A stretch of 64,000 bases of DNA from VFZN01 sp050249615. GTDB lineage: Bacteria; Acidobacteriota; Vicinamibacteria; Vicinamibacterales; UBA2999. The DNA lies in contig JBFWQE010000003.1 in the NCBI GenBank assembly GCA_050249615.1, forward strand, positions 1-64,000. The letters run 5' to 3'. The notes under the pieces were generated by a model. That model did not search any database and was not told where the DNA came from. It saw only the letters and a program-made list of their open reading frames with translations. The position numbers and the translations under genes were made by a program. Positions 39,031 through 48,126 of this stretch are shown in pieces (position 1 is the first letter of the stretch; every line of letters starts with the position of its first letter).

Positions 39031-39912
39031 TCATCCCGACGAAGCAGCGCCCGGTCGTGCCGAGGCGATCACCGCCACGCGCGGGATTCCCTGAAGATCC
39101 TCGCGGACACGGAGGAGCCGCAGGCCTTCCGTCTCCCCTACGATCCGTGTCACCGCGGCCGCCTGGTCGTAGCCGATCTCCATCAGCAGCAGGCCAGCAG
39201 GTGCCAGGGCCGGGCCTGCCTTCCTCACGATCTCCTGGATGACGTCCAGGCCCTCGGCGCCCGCGACCAGCGCCTCCACCGGCTCGTGATCGCGCACTTC
39301 CGGGGCGAGCCCGGCGTGGGCCGGCGCGGCCACGTAGGGCGGGTTCGAGACGATGAGGTCGAACGAGCCCGCAAGGTCCGCGAGGTCGTTTCCCAGCCGG
39401 ACGTCGATGGCGGCCCCCAGCCGATCGGCGTTCGCGCGCGCGATGGCCAGCGCGGCGCTGGAGACATCGGTGGCGGCGACCTGCGCGCCGGGGATCTCCA
39501 GGGCCAGGGTGACTGCGAGGCAGCCGCTCCCGGTGCCGATGTCCAGCACGCGCAGGGGGGCGGCACCGGCCGCGCGGGCGCCCGCCCATGAGAGGGCTTC
39601 CTCGATGATGAGCTCGGTTTCGGGACGCGGGATCAGGACGCCGGGACCCACCCGGAACTGGCGGCCCCAGAACTCCTGGACGCCGGTGATGTAGGCCAGC
39701 GGCTCCCGGGCGGCACGCCGGTCCACGCACGTTGCGTAGTCGGCAGCGAAGCTGCCCGGCGCCTGGTCGCGCAGGCGGGCCACGAGGGCCACGCGATCCC
39801 AGCCGAGCACGTGCCGGGCCAGGAGCTCGGCATCGAGGACGGCTTCCCCCCGGGGAATGCCCGCGGCGATGAGCCGCTCCCGCGCCTCCCGCAGGTATTC
39901 GTGGAGCGTCAT
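39031..39912 (-). CDS. prmC: Release factor glutamine methyltransferase
   Basis: 293 residues. N-terminal helical release-factor-binding part, RPETELIIEEAL, SAM motif LDIGTGSGCLAV, and the NPPY active site (SNPPYVAAPAH near 190). It methylates the Gln of the GGQ motif in RF1/RF2. Directly downstream of prfA, its substrate gene, 13 bases apart. Confidence 0.95.
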   Translation of the reverse strand: MTLHEYLREARERLIAAGIPRGEAVLDAELLARHVLGWDRVALVARLRDQAPGSFAADYATCVDRRAAREPLAYITGVQEFWGRQFRVGPGVLIPRPETELIIEEALSWAGARAAGAAPLRVLDIGTGSGCLAVTLALEIPGAQVAATDVSSAALAIARANADRLGAAIDVRLGNDLADLAGSFDLIVSNPPYVAAPAHAGLAPEVRDHEPVEALVAGAEGLDVIQEIVRKAGPALAPAGLLLMEIGYDQAAAVTRIVGETEGLRLLRVREDLQGIPRVAVIASARPGAASSG

Positions 39913-39925
39913 GGCCTCGGGGCCG

Positions 39926-41008
39926 TCAGAGCCCGGTCTCGACCGCGGTGACTTCCTTCAGCTTCTCGGCCGTGTAGTAGGTGGTCAGCGCGTCGATCAG
40001 CTCGCCGATGTTGCCGTCCAGCACCGAGGTGAGCTGGTGCGTCGTGTAGTTGATCCGATGGTCGGTGATCCGGCTCTGCGGGTAGTTGTAGGTCCGGATC
40101 TTCTCGGACCGGTCGCCCGACCCCACCTGGCCGCGGCGTTCCTTCGCGATGGCATCCTGCTGCTTCTGCATCTCGAGCTCGTAGAGCCGCGAACGCAGCA
40201 CCTTCAAGGCCTTCGCGCGGTTCTTGATCTGCGACTTCTCGTCCTGCTGAGACACGACGATGCCGGTGGGAAGGTGGGTGACGCGGACGGCCGAGTACGT
40301 GGTGTTCACGCTCTGCCCCCCGGGCCCGCTCGAGCAGAAGGTGTCGATCCGCAGGTCCTTGTCCTGGATCTGAATGTCGATCTCGTCCGCCTCGGGCAGG
40401 ACCGCCACCGTCGCCGTCGACGTATGAATGCGCCCCGAGGCCTCGGTGGCGGGCACGCGCTGCACGCGGTGCACACCGCTTTCGTACTTCAACCGGCTGT
40501 AGGCGCCCCGGCCCGTGATGCTGACGATGACTTCCTTGAGGCCGCCCTGCCCGGCCTCGCTCAGATTCAGGATCTCGAGCTTCCAGCCCTGACGCTCCGC
40601 GTAGCGCGTGTACATGCGGTACAGGTCGCCCGCGAACAGCGCCGCCTCCTCGCCGCCCGTTCCCGCGCGTATCTCGACGAGGACGTTCTTCTCGTCGTTC
40701 GGGTCCTTCGGGATGAGCAGGATCTTCAGCTCGTCCACGATGCGGCCTTGCCGCATGCTGAGGTCGCTCAGTTCCTCCTGGGCCAGGTCCCGCATCTCGG
40801 GGTCGCCGGCCTTCGTCATCTCCTCGGCCTGCGCGATCTCCGCGGCCACGGCCTTGTACTCGCGGTACTTCTCGACCAGCGGCTCGAGATCGCTCAGCGT
40901 CTTGGCCTGCTTGCGGTACTCGGCCGGGTCGTTCTGCACGGTCGCCGTGCCGAGCGAGGCCATCAGCTCCTCGTATCGGGTCTCGACCGCGGCCAGCTTG
41001 TCAAACAC
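39926..41008 (-). CDS. prfA: Peptide chain release factor 1
   Basis: 360 residues, the usual length. PxT stop-codon-recognition tripeptide in RVPATEASGRIHT, and GGQ motif in SSGPGGQSVNTTYSAV. Recognises UAA and UAG. Forms prfA-prmC on minus; the leader is filled by the array at 41028-41125. Confidence 0.97.
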   Translation of the reverse strand: MFDKLAAVETRYEELMASLGTATVQNDPAEYRKQAKTLSDLEPLVEKYREYKAVAAEIAQAEEMTKAGDPEMRDLAQEELSDLSMRQGRIVDELKILLIPKDPNDEKNVLVEIRAGTGGEEAALFAGDLYRMYTRYAERQGWKLEILNLSEAGQGGLKEVIVSITGRGAYSRLKYESGVHRVQRVPATEASGRIHTSTATVAVLPEADEIDIQIQDKDLRIDTFCSSGPGGQSVNTTYSAVRVTHLPTGIVVSQQDEKSQIKNRAKALKVLRSRLYELEMQKQQDAIAKERRGQVGSGDRSEKIRTYNYPQSRITDHRINYTTHQLTSVLDGNIGELIDALTTYYTAEKLKEVTAVETGL

Positions 41009-41027
41009 GGCCGTTCCTCCGGATCAG

Positions 41028-41125
41028 GTGTGGGGTGCAGGGGTGCGTGGTGCAAGGGTGCATGGGGGCAGGGTTCATGGGTGCCAGGTGCAAGGGTGCA
41101 ACGGTGCAAATGGTGCATTGTGTGG
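41028..41125. repeat. Degenerate array, unit GGGTGCA(N)
   Basis: A dozen or so variants of GGTGCA/GGTGCAAG at 7-10-base spacing between moaD and prfA, for example GGGTGCATG, GGTGCAAG, GGTGCAAC, GGTGCAAAT. Phase is less regular than in the heptamer arrays. Confidence 0.75.
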
Positions 41126-41158
41126 CGGCGCGTGGCGGCTCCCCGGCCGCGTGCGCAC

Positions 41159-41404
41159 CTAACCGCCGGATACGGGCGGCATGAAGGCCACTTCGTCGCC
41201 ATCTGCGACGGCGGTCGTGAACTTCGCGTACTCCGCGTTCACGGCGCACGACAGCGATGGCCGATAATCCGCGAACCCCGGAAAATCCTCGACGAGCGAC
41301 TGCCAGACTGACGAGACGGTGGCGCCGTCCGGGACGTCGCGCACGAACTCGCCCGAGCCACCCAGCTCGCGCAGCCTGGCGAAGAGGCGCACTCTCACGC
41401 GCAT
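41159..41404 (-). CDS. moaD: Molybdopterin synthase small subunit
   Basis: 81 residues, ubiquitin-like: FARLRELGGSGEF at the N terminus and the C-terminal MPPVSGG whose terminal Gly becomes the thiocarboxylate sulfur donor. Overlaps moaE by 10 bases. Confidence 0.94.
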   Translation of the reverse strand: MRVRVRLFARLRELGGSGEFVRDVPDGATVSSVWQSLVEDFPGFADYRPSLSCAVNAEYAKFTTAVADGDEVAFMPPVSGG

Positions 41405-41868
41405 GCAATCCTCAGCGCCTGCTCGCGGGCCTGGACATCGTCGGGGTCGGCCGTGGCGCCTTCAATCCAGGTGTCGCCGCCCTCGAAGAACTCGTGCTTC
41501 CAAATCGGGACGATCTGCTTGATGCGCTCGATCGCGTACCGGCAGGCAGCAAACGCATCCGCGCGGTGCGCCGAAGCGGCCGCGATGGCCACGCTGGCCT
41601 CGCCAACGGCCAGCCGACCCGTCCGGTGGTGAATGGCCATGGTCACCGAAGGCCACCGCTCGGCGGCCTCGCGGACGATGCGCTCCAGGGCCTTGACGGC
41701 CAGCGGCTCGTACGCCTCGTAGACCAGGTGGGTGACGCGACGGCCATGGTTGTGGTCCCGCACCAGGCCGATGAACGTCACCACGGCGCCATGGCCCGGC
41801 CCTTCGACCAGGCCGGCCAGCGAAGCCGCATCGAGCGCCGAGTCGGTGACCGCCGTCCGCGCGTTCAT
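41395..41868 (-). CDS. moaE: Molybdopterin synthase large subunit
   Basis: 157 residues. GAVVTFIGLVRDHNHGRRV, LVYEAYEPLA, HRTGRLAVGEASV, and IVPIWKHEFFEGG with the catalytic Lys. With MoaD it converts precursor Z to molybdopterin. The MocA-like gene at 53080 may act later in the same cofactor pathway. Confidence 0.95.
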   Translation of the reverse strand: MNARTAVTDSALDAASLAGLVEGPGHGAVVTFIGLVRDHNHGRRVTHLVYEAYEPLAVKALERIVREAAERWPSVTMAIHHRTGRLAVGEASVAIAAASAHRADAFAACRYAIERIKQIVPIWKHEFFEGGDTWIEGATADPDDVQAREQALRIACA

Positions 41869-41872
41869 GGAC

Positions 41873-42697
41873 TCAATCGAGTATAGCGGACGCCGGGAAC
41901 CTCCAGAAGTGATCGAGCGGCTGGTGGCCGTGGCCGACGTTCACGCCGTGCCGCATGGCCCCCGCCACGTAGGCCTTGGCGGCCTTGGCGGAGGCGACCA
42001 GATCTTCGCCGCGCGCCAGGCCGGCGGCAAGGGCCGCGGCGAGCGCGCAGCCCGTGCCGTGCGTGTGTCGCCCCTCCACCCGTGGTCCCGCCAGCTCATG
42101 GAAGACGCCCTCCACATAGACCAGGTCCACGACCTCGCCGCCTGGCAGGTGGCCGCCCTTGACGAGCACCGCGCCGGGGCCGAGCGCGGCGATACGCCGG
42201 GCCGCCTCGCGCATGTCGCCGCGCGAGTGGATGGACATGCCCGCCAGCGCTTCGGCCTCGGGGATGTTCGGGGTCACCACCCGGGCCACCTTGAGGAGCG
42301 AGGCCCGCACGGCGTGCACGGCGTCGGCATCCAGCAGGTGGTCGCCGCTCTTGGCGACCATCACGGGATCGACCACGAGGTTCGGCAGATCCAGCGCCTC
42401 GACCGCGGCCACCACGGCCTCGACGATGGCCGACGTGGCGAGCATGCCCGTCTTCACCGCGTCGCAGCCGATATCGCTGACCACCGCTTCGATCTGCGCC
42501 GTCACGAACTCGGCCGGCACGACATGGATCGCGGACACGCCGAGCGTGTTCTGGGCCGTCAGGGCTGTGATGGCCGAGGTCCCATACACGCCAAAGGCGG
42601 CGAATGTCTTGAGGTCTGCCTGGATGCCGGCCCCGCCACCCGAATCCGACCCCGCAATTGTCAGCGCCCGGGGCCCACCGGTAGAATCGTTCGTCAT
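41873..42697 (-). CDS. thiD: Hydroxymethylpyrimidine/phosphomethylpyrimidine kinase
   Basis: 274 residues from ATG 42697. Ribokinase fold: TIAGSDSGGGAGIQADLK, VVDPVMVAKSG, and HTHGTGCALAAALAAG with the catalytic Cys/Asp-equivalent region. Thiamine pathway kinase; could act on pyridoxal too. The start overlaps the divergent bioY start (CATG), and a further in-frame extension upstream is antisense bioY. Confidence 0.94.
   Translation of the reverse strand: MTNDSTGGPRALTIAGSDSGGGAGIQADLKTFAAFGVYGTSAITALTAQNTLGVSAIHVVPAEFVTAQIEAVVSDIGCDAVKTGMLATSAIVEAVVAAVEALDLPNLVVDPVMVAKSGDHLLDADAVHAVRASLLKVARVVTPNIPEAEALAGMSIHSRGDMREAARRIAALGPGAVLVKGGHLPGGEVVDLVYVEGVFHELAGPRVEGRHTHGTGCALAAALAAGLARGEDLVASAKAAKAYVAGAMRHGVNVGHGHQPLDHFWRFPASAILD
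42658..42687 (+). promoter_or_regulatory. bioY promoter within thiD coding sequence
   Basis: TTGTCA (42658-42663), 18-base spacer, TAGAAT (42682-42687), only 8 bases before ATG 42696. Predicts a leaderless bioY mRNA and supports that ATG as the start. Confidence 0.65.
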
Positions 42698-43301
42698 GAC
42701 TTCACGCGCCTCGTCTGCCATCCACGCTTCAACGCTCGTCGAGCGGATGACGTCTTCATCTTCGTCCCCCGCGCCGGGTGTCCGGATGCTGGCGGTGTTC
42801 TTCGTCACCGCCCTCACAGCCGCGTTGTCGCAGGTGAGCTTCCCCCTGCCGTTCACGCCCGTGCCCTTCACGCTGCAGCCCGTGGTGGTGCTGCTGGGTG
42901 GCGCGGCGCTCGGGGCGCGCCTGGGCGCGACCAGCCAGATCCTTTATCTCATGCTGGGCATTGCCGGTCTGCCGGTGTTTGCGCACGCACCCGAGCTGCC
43001 GCAGGGCGCGCTCCGGCTGGTGGGGCCCTCGGGCGGGTACCTGATGGCCTACCCGTTGGCGGCGCTCGTCACGGGGTGGCTGGCCCAGCGTGGCATGGAT
43101 CGCCGCATATTGACCGCTCTCCTGGCCATGGCCGCCGGATTGGCCACGGTATACGCCGGCGGCGTGCTGTGGCTGGCGAAGGATCTGGGCCTCGCCGGAG
43201 CGGCGGCCGCCGGTCTCTACCCTTTCGTGCTGGTGGACGTCATCAAGATGGCGGCGGCGGCCCTGGTGCTGCCGGCTGCGTGGCGGATGCTGAGGGCTTG
43301 A
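42696..43301 (+). CDS. bioY: Biotin transporter BioY (ECF S component)
   Basis: 201 residues. About 30 hydrophilic residues precede the first helix; later ATGs at 42747 or 42786 are possible, but the promoter position favours 42696. Six helices with FTPVPFTLQPVVVLLGGAAL, YLMLGIAGLPVFA and GPSGGYLMAYPLAA, the BioY signature. No bioM/bioN ATPase or T component is adjacent, so it works alone or with a shared ECF module. Confidence 0.93.
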   Translation: MTSRASSAIHASTLVERMTSSSSSPAPGVRMLAVFFVTALTAALSQVSFPLPFTPVPFTLQPVVVLLGGAALGARLGATSQILYLMLGIAGLPVFAHAPELPQGALRLVGPSGGYLMAYPLAALVTGWLAQRGMDRRILTALLAMAAGLATVYAGGVLWLAKDLGLAGAAAAGLYPFVLVDVIKMAAAALVLPAAWRMLRA

Positions 43302-43344
43302 GCCCAAGACCCAGGACCCAAGACCCAAGACTCAAGACCAAGAC
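43302..43344. repeat. Heptamer array, unit ACCCAAG
   Basis: GCCCAAG, ACCCAGG, ACCCAAG, ACCCAAG, ACTCAAG, ACCAAG, ACTCA. It occupies exactly the gap between the convergent stops of bioY (43301) and the methyltransferase gene (43345). Confidence 0.92.
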
Positions 43345-44001
43345 TCACTGCTTCCCGAAGATCAGAAAGTACTGGTACGGCAGGTACGTCTCGGTTCCCA
43401 CCACGCGCAGGCCGGCGCTGTCGGCGTCTCTCGCGACGACGTCCGGGCTGACGCGCTCGTCGGCCTCCGGACCCGGCCCGCTGCCCTCCAGCTTGAAATC
43501 CACGACACCCAGGCGGCCCTGGGGCTTCAACGCCCTTGCGATGTTCGCCAGCATCGTCACGCGATCCTCGATCTCGTGGTACGCGTCCACGAGCAGCACG
43601 GCGTCGAGGCTCTCGCGGGGCAGGCGCGGATCGCTGCCGCGTCCGAGGACGGTCCGCACGTTGGCCAGCCCTTCCCGCTGCACGCGGCGCGTGATGGCGT
43701 TCAGCATTTCCTGCTGGACGTCCTGCGCGTAGACGATGCCCTGCGGGCCCACGCGGCGTGCCAGCCGGACGGTGAACCAGCCGCTGCCGGCGCCCACGTC
43801 GGCCACCACCGAGGCATCGGCGATGCCGAGGGCGTCCATGATGCGATCCGGGCGCTGCCACTGGTCGCGATCCGGCGCCTCGAGCAGGCCGAGATCCTGG
43901 GGAGGGAACAGGCGCCCGTGCGGTCGCGGTTGCTGGGCCCTGAGCGCGCCGCCCATCAGCACCGCAAGCGCACACAACGCCGTGGCGGCTCGAACGCGCA
44001 T
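43345..44001 (-). CDS. Exported SAM-methyltransferase-like protein
   Basis: 218 residues from ATG 44001. N-terminal signal peptide (about 1-24, ending GALRAQQPRP), then a class I methyltransferase fold with motif I VADVGAGSGWFTVRLA, an acidic VLLVDAYHEIED segment and GRLGVVDFKLEG. A methyltransferase with an export signal is odd because SAM is cytosolic; the segment may instead be a membrane anchor. Exact TATAAT lies 9 bases before the ATG. Flanked on both sides by CCCAAGAC-type arrays. Confidence 0.82.
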   Translation of the reverse strand: MRVRAATALCALAVLMGGALRAQQPRPHGRLFPPQDLGLLEAPDRDQWQRPDRIMDALGIADASVVADVGAGSGWFTVRLARRVGPQGIVYAQDVQQEMLNAITRRVQREGLANVRTVLGRGSDPRLPRESLDAVLLVDAYHEIEDRVTMLANIARALKPQGRLGVVDFKLEGSGPGPEADERVSPDVVARDADSAGLRVVGTETYLPYQYFLIFGKQ

Positions 44002-44010
44002 GCTGAGCCG

Positions 44011-44016
44011 ATTATA
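44011..44016 (-). promoter_or_regulatory. -10 box of the methyltransferase-like gene
   Basis: Exact TATAAT on minus, 9 bases before ATG 44001. The -35 region falls inside the CCCAAGAC array with no good match, so this could be a weak or array-driven promoter giving a nearly leaderless RNA. Confidence 0.5.
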
Positions 44017-44020
44017 GAGT

Positions 44021-44072
44021 GCCCAAGACCCCAAGACCCCAAGACAACAGGACCTCAGGGCCTCGAGACCCC
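44021..44072. repeat. Octamer array, unit ACCCCAAG
   Basis: GCCCAAG, ACCCCAAG, ACCCCAAG, ACAACAGG, ACCTCAGG, GCCTCGAG, ACCCC; ends 2 bases before the stop codon of the permease gene. Same family and direction as 43302-43344. Confidence 0.88.
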
Positions 44073-44074
44073 TC

Positions 44075-46519
44075 CTACTCCGACCGGAGCGCAATGGCCG
44101 GGTCCACGCCAGCGGCTTGGCGTGCCGGCAGCCACGTGGCCAGCAACGTGACACCCGCCAGGATCAGCGCGACGGACGCGTAGGTGAGCGGGTCGAACGG
44201 ACTGACGCCGAACAGCAGCGACCCGAGGAATCGGGTGACCGCCAGCGCGACGCCCAGTCCAAACAACACGCCAAGGCCGGCCAGCTGCAGCCCGCGCCGG
44301 ACGAACATTCGCTGCACCTCGGTGCCGCCTGCGCCGAGCGCCATGCGGATGCCGACCTCGCGGCGACGCTGGGTCACGATGTAGGCGATGACGCCGTAGA
44401 GGCCCACCACCCCCAGCAGCAGCGTCACGCCCCCGGCGATGGCGATGATCACGAGCGCGAACGACGTCTCGGCCATGGACTCGTCGTAGATCGCGGCCAT
44501 GGTGCGCGGGCGCGCCAGCGGCAGGTTCGGGTTGACACTCCAGACGGCCTGCTGCACGTCGTTGATGAAGCCCGCGGTGCGGACGCGCGGCGTGCGAATC
44601 GCGTAGCTCATCCACCGCTGGACGAACGTCTCCTGGTCCCAGTAGTCCTTCATCGACATCGGCCAGTAGACCGTCGAGACCTCACCCCGCGTGACGCCGT
44701 CGTCCCGGACGTCGGCGACGACGCCCACGACCTCGCGCCACGGGTTCTTGGGGCTGTTGCGGATGCGTCGGCCGAGTGCGGCCGCGGCACTGCCGAAGTA
44801 CTCGCGCGCGAGGGAGTCGCTGATGACGACGACCGGTTGCAGGTTGTGCAGGTCGTCCCAGGTGAAGTCGCGCCCTGCGACGAGGGGCGTTCCGACGGTA
44901 CCGAAGAAATTGGGTGTCACCCACTTGTAGCGCCGGATGGGCGGCATTTGCCCTTCCGGGCCGGGCTTGTCCTCCACCCAGACGGGGTCGTTGCTGTTCA
45001 GGCCGTCCATCGGCATCGATGACGCGAGGCCCACCGAGGTGACGCCCGCGATGGCCTCGATGCGCCGGAGGATCTGCTCGTGCGTCGCCGCTGCCTGCAG
45101 CGGATCCTCGACGACTGTCTCGGGAATCGCGATCCGCATCGTGAAGATCTCGTCCTGGCCCCTGAAGCCGGGGTCCACGTCTCGCATCGCCACGAACGTG
45201 CGGATCATGAGACCCGAGCCGACGAGCAGCACCAGTGCCAGGGCCACCTGCGCGACGACGAGCGCGTGACGCGCGCGATGCCGCTGTCGTCCGTCGCTCG
45301 AGCCGCGCCCGCCCTCCTTGAGGGTGGTGCTCACCTGCGGGTTGGCATACTTCACGACGGGGATGAGCCCGAAGAGCAGCGCGGCCAACAGCGAGGCGAC
45401 GAGCACGAACGCCATCACGATCGGATCCAGAGCGATCTCGTCGAGGCGAGGGAGTTGCGAGGGGTTGAGGGCGAGGAGCGTCCGAATTCCCCCCGCCGCC
45501 AGGGCGAGGCCGAGCATGCCCGCCGCCAGGCTCAGCATGAACGCCTCGGCCAGGAGCTCCCCGATGACCTGACCGCGGCTGGCGCCGAGTGCCGAGCGGA
45601 TGGCGAGCTCCTGCTGCCGGCCTTCGGCCCGCACCAGGAACAGGTTCGCGATGTTGGCGCAGGCGACGAGCAGCACGATGGCCACCGCACCCAGCAGCAC
45701 CCAGAGGATGCGGCCGATGTCGCCGACGACGTCGCGCGCGAGCGGCCGGAGGTTTGGCGCAAGCCTCACCTTCTCGAGCATTTCGCGGCTGAATCCGGGC
45801 GGCAGCGCGAAACGATCCGGAAGCGTTGGAATGAGGCGGGCAATGTCCGCGCTGGCCTGCGCCATGGTCGTGCCAGGCTTGAGCCTCGCCAGCCCGAAAT
45901 AGCTGAAGTTGCCGACGAAGACTTCGGCTCGATTCAGGCGGAAGGGCAGCACGAGGGCGGGGCGCTCGCGGAGGAACCGGAAGCTCGCCGGCAGCACGCC
46001 AATCACCTGCGTCGGCGTGCCGTCGATAACGAGCGACTGCCCGAGCGCGCCAGGGCTGCCGCCGAACACCCGCTGCCAGTATTCGTGGCTGAGCACTACC
46101 GATGGGGCGCTGCCCGGCGCATCGTCCTCCGGGGTGAAGATACGGCCCAGGGCGGGCCGGATGCCGAGGAGCGGCAGCGTGCCCTCGGTGACTCGCAGGG
46201 TGTCCACGCGCTCCGGCTCTCCGTGCCCGGTGACCGAGGCGGCTTCGTCGCGCCACATGCCGATGTCCTGGAAGACACGCTCGTCGCGGTACGCCAGATA
46301 CGTGGCCGGTGACATGTTCAGGTCGCCCGCCATCACGCCGGGGGCGAAGTGCCACACGGCGACGAGCTGTTCGGGGCTGGCAAACGGCAGCGGCTTCAGC
46401 AGCACACCGTTGACCACGCTGAAGATGAGGGCGTTGGCGCCAATCGCCACCCCCAGTGTCACGAGAGCGGTGAGGCTGAAGACCGGACTGGCCAGCAGGC
46501 GTCGGAGGGCGTGTTTCAC
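44075..46519 (-). CDS. ADOP-type ABC permease (MacB/FtsX family)
   Basis: 814 residues. Acidobacterial duplicated orphan permease architecture: TM1 at about 14-36, periplasmic MacB core domain, FtsX block 1 (about 270-400, LFLVRAEGRQQELAIRSALG), second periplasmic domain, and FtsX block 2 (about 690-805, REVGIRMALGAGG), ending ALRSE. No ATPase gene is next to it, hence orphan; substrate unknown. Acidobacteriota carry many copies. A truncated relative lies at 59856-60215. Confidence 0.93.
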   Translation of the reverse strand: MKHALRRLLASPVFSLTALVTLGVAIGANALIFSVVNGVLLKPLPFASPEQLVAVWHFAPGVMAGDLNMSPATYLAYRDERVFQDIGMWRDEAASVTGHGEPERVDTLRVTEGTLPLLGIRPALGRIFTPEDDAPGSAPSVVLSHEYWQRVFGGSPGALGQSLVIDGTPTQVIGVLPASFRFLRERPALVLPFRLNRAEVFVGNFSYFGLARLKPGTTMAQASADIARLIPTLPDRFALPPGFSREMLEKVRLAPNLRPLARDVVGDIGRILWVLLGAVAIVLLVACANIANLFLVRAEGRQQELAIRSALGASRGQVIGELLAEAFMLSLAAGMLGLALAAGGIRTLLALNPSQLPRLDEIALDPIVMAFVLVASLLAALLFGLIPVVKYANPQVSTTLKEGGRGSSDGRQRHRARHALVVAQVALALVLLVGSGLMIRTFVAMRDVDPGFRGQDEIFTMRIAIPETVVEDPLQAAATHEQILRRIEAIAGVTSVGLASSMPMDGLNSNDPVWVEDKPGPEGQMPPIRRYKWVTPNFFGTVGTPLVAGRDFTWDDLHNLQPVVVISDSLAREYFGSAAAALGRRIRNSPKNPWREVVGVVADVRDDGVTRGEVSTVYWPMSMKDYWDQETFVQRWMSYAIRTPRVRTAGFINDVQQAVWSVNPNLPLARPRTMAAIYDESMAETSFALVIIAIAGGVTLLLGVVGLYGVIAYIVTQRRREVGIRMALGAGGTEVQRMFVRRGLQLAGLGVLFGLGVALAVTRFLGSLLFGVSPFDPLTYASVALILAGVTLLATWLPARQAAGVDPAIALRSE

Positions 46520-46590
46520 GTAGCCGTAGACGACCGGCCGCCCGGGGAAGTTCGCCCGGCCCCGGTGCGCCGGAGGTAGACTGTCCGGAT

Positions 46591-48108
46591 ATGCTGCCGC
46601 ACTTCTTCGATTCCGTCCTTCAGCTCGTCGTCAAGACGTCCACCGACCTGCCGCCGGACGTGCGGGCGGCGGTCAAGGGCGCCATGGGCCAGGAAGAAGC
46701 CGGCTCCCGGTCGGCGCAGGCCCTGACGATTGTCGCCCAGAACATCGACCAGGCCGCCGAGGGTGAAGGAGCCATCTGCCAGGACACCGGCATGCCCACC
46801 TTCGAAATCAAGACACCCGTCGGCGCCAACCAGATCTGGATGAAGCAGCAGATCAAGTCGGCTGTGGCGGAGGCGACGAAGCGCGGCAAGCTCCGGCCCA
46901 ACTCGGTGGACTCGCTCACCGGCGAGAACTCCGGGAACAACCTCGGGCCCGGCATGCCCATCCTGCACTTCGAGCAGTGGGAGCGCGACGAGGTGGAGGT
47001 GAAGCTTGTTCTGAAGGGTGGGGGCTGCGAGAACATGAACATCCAGTACTCGCTGCCGACGGAGCTGCCCCACCTCGGACGCGCGGACCGCACACTCGAA
47101 GGCGTGCGCAAGTGCATCCTGCACGCCGTCTGGCAGGCCCAGGGCAAGGGGTGCGGCCCTGGCGCGATCGGGGTGTGCATCGGCGGGGACCGCACCAGCG
47201 GCTACGTCGAGGCCAAGCAGCAGCTGTTCCGCACGCTCGACGACGTCAATCCCGACGAGCGACTGGCCGGGCTCGAGGCCGAGATCATGCGCACGGTGAA
47301 CACGCTGGGCGTGGGCACGATGGGCTTCGGCGGGCGCACATCGCTCATCGGCTGCAAGGTGGGGGTCCTCAATCGCCTGCCGGCCAGCTTCTTCGTGTCG
47401 GTGGCGTACGACTGCTGGGCGTTCCGCCGCCTGGGCGTCACGCTCGACCCCCAGACCGGCGCCATCAAGCGATGGCTCTATCGCGACCCGTCGGTGCCGA
47501 CGGTCCCGATGATGGACCAGGCGGGCTTCCAGCGCACGGGCCGCGAAGTCGTGCTGCGCGCGCCGCTGGACGAGGCCACGGTGCGCTCGCTGAAGGTGGG
47601 CGACGTCGTCATCATCAGCGGTCCTGCCTACACGGGCCGCGATGCCGTCCACCACCACCTGATGAGCCACGAGCCGCCGGTGGACCTGCGTGGCTCGGTC
47701 CTCTACCACTGTGGTCCGGTGGTGACGAAGAACGAGGACGGTTCGTGGACGGTCACGGCCGCCGGCCCGACCACGAGCATCCGCGAAGAGCCCTACCAGG
47801 CCGACATCATCGGGCGGTATGGCATTCGAGCCGTGGTGGGCAAGGGAGGAATGGGGGCGAAGACCCTGGCCGGCCTGGAGCAGCACGGAGCGGTTTACCT
47901 GAACGCCATCGGCGGCGCGGCCCAGTTCTACGCCCGCTGCATCGAGCGGGTGGACGGGGTATCGCTGATGGAATTCGGGACACCGGAGGCCATGTGGCAC
48001 CTCCAGCTCAGGGATTTCCCGGCGATCGTGACAATGGATTCGCATGGGAACAGCCTCCACAAGGACATCGAGGTCACCTCGGCCGAAAATCTGGCGAAAC
48101 TGGCCTGA
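46591..48108 (+). CDS. fumA: Fumarate hydratase, class I (iron-sulfur type)
   Basis: 505 residues, alpha and beta domains fused. N-terminal catalytic region with ICQDTGMPTFEIK, GGGCENMNIQYS and GGDRTSGY carrying the [4Fe-4S] cysteines; C-terminal beta domain with ISGPAYTGRDAVHHHL and GPTTSIREEPYQADII. Interconverts fumarate and malate; an oxygen-sensitive cluster. TAGACT lies 8 bases before the ATG, suggesting a leaderless transcript. Upstream of erpA. FumA/TtdA-type specificity is inferred from family. Confidence 0.94.
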   Translation: MLPHFFDSVLQLVVKTSTDLPPDVRAAVKGAMGQEEAGSRSAQALTIVAQNIDQAAEGEGAICQDTGMPTFEIKTPVGANQIWMKQQIKSAVAEATKRGKLRPNSVDSLTGENSGNNLGPGMPILHFEQWERDEVEVKLVLKGGGCENMNIQYSLPTELPHLGRADRTLEGVRKCILHAVWQAQGKGCGPGAIGVCIGGDRTSGYVEAKQQLFRTLDDVNPDERLAGLEAEIMRTVNTLGVGTMGFGGRTSLIGCKVGVLNRLPASFFVSVAYDCWAFRRLGVTLDPQTGAIKRWLYRDPSVPTVPMMDQAGFQRTGREVVLRAPLDEATVRSLKVGDVVIISGPAYTGRDAVHHHLMSHEPPVDLRGSVLYHCGPVVTKNEDGSWTVTAAGPTTSIREEPYQADIIGRYGIRAVVGKGGMGAKTLAGLEQHGAVYLNAIGGAAQFYARCIERVDGVSLMEFGTPEAMWHLQLRDFPAIVTMDSHGNSLHKDIEVTSAENLAKLA

Positions 48109-48126
48109 GCGGTGGGACATTCCATT

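Noticed and set aside
41869..42700. TPP or other riboswitch at the thiD/bioY locus
   Set aside because: The divergent starts overlap and no leader exists to hold one on either side.
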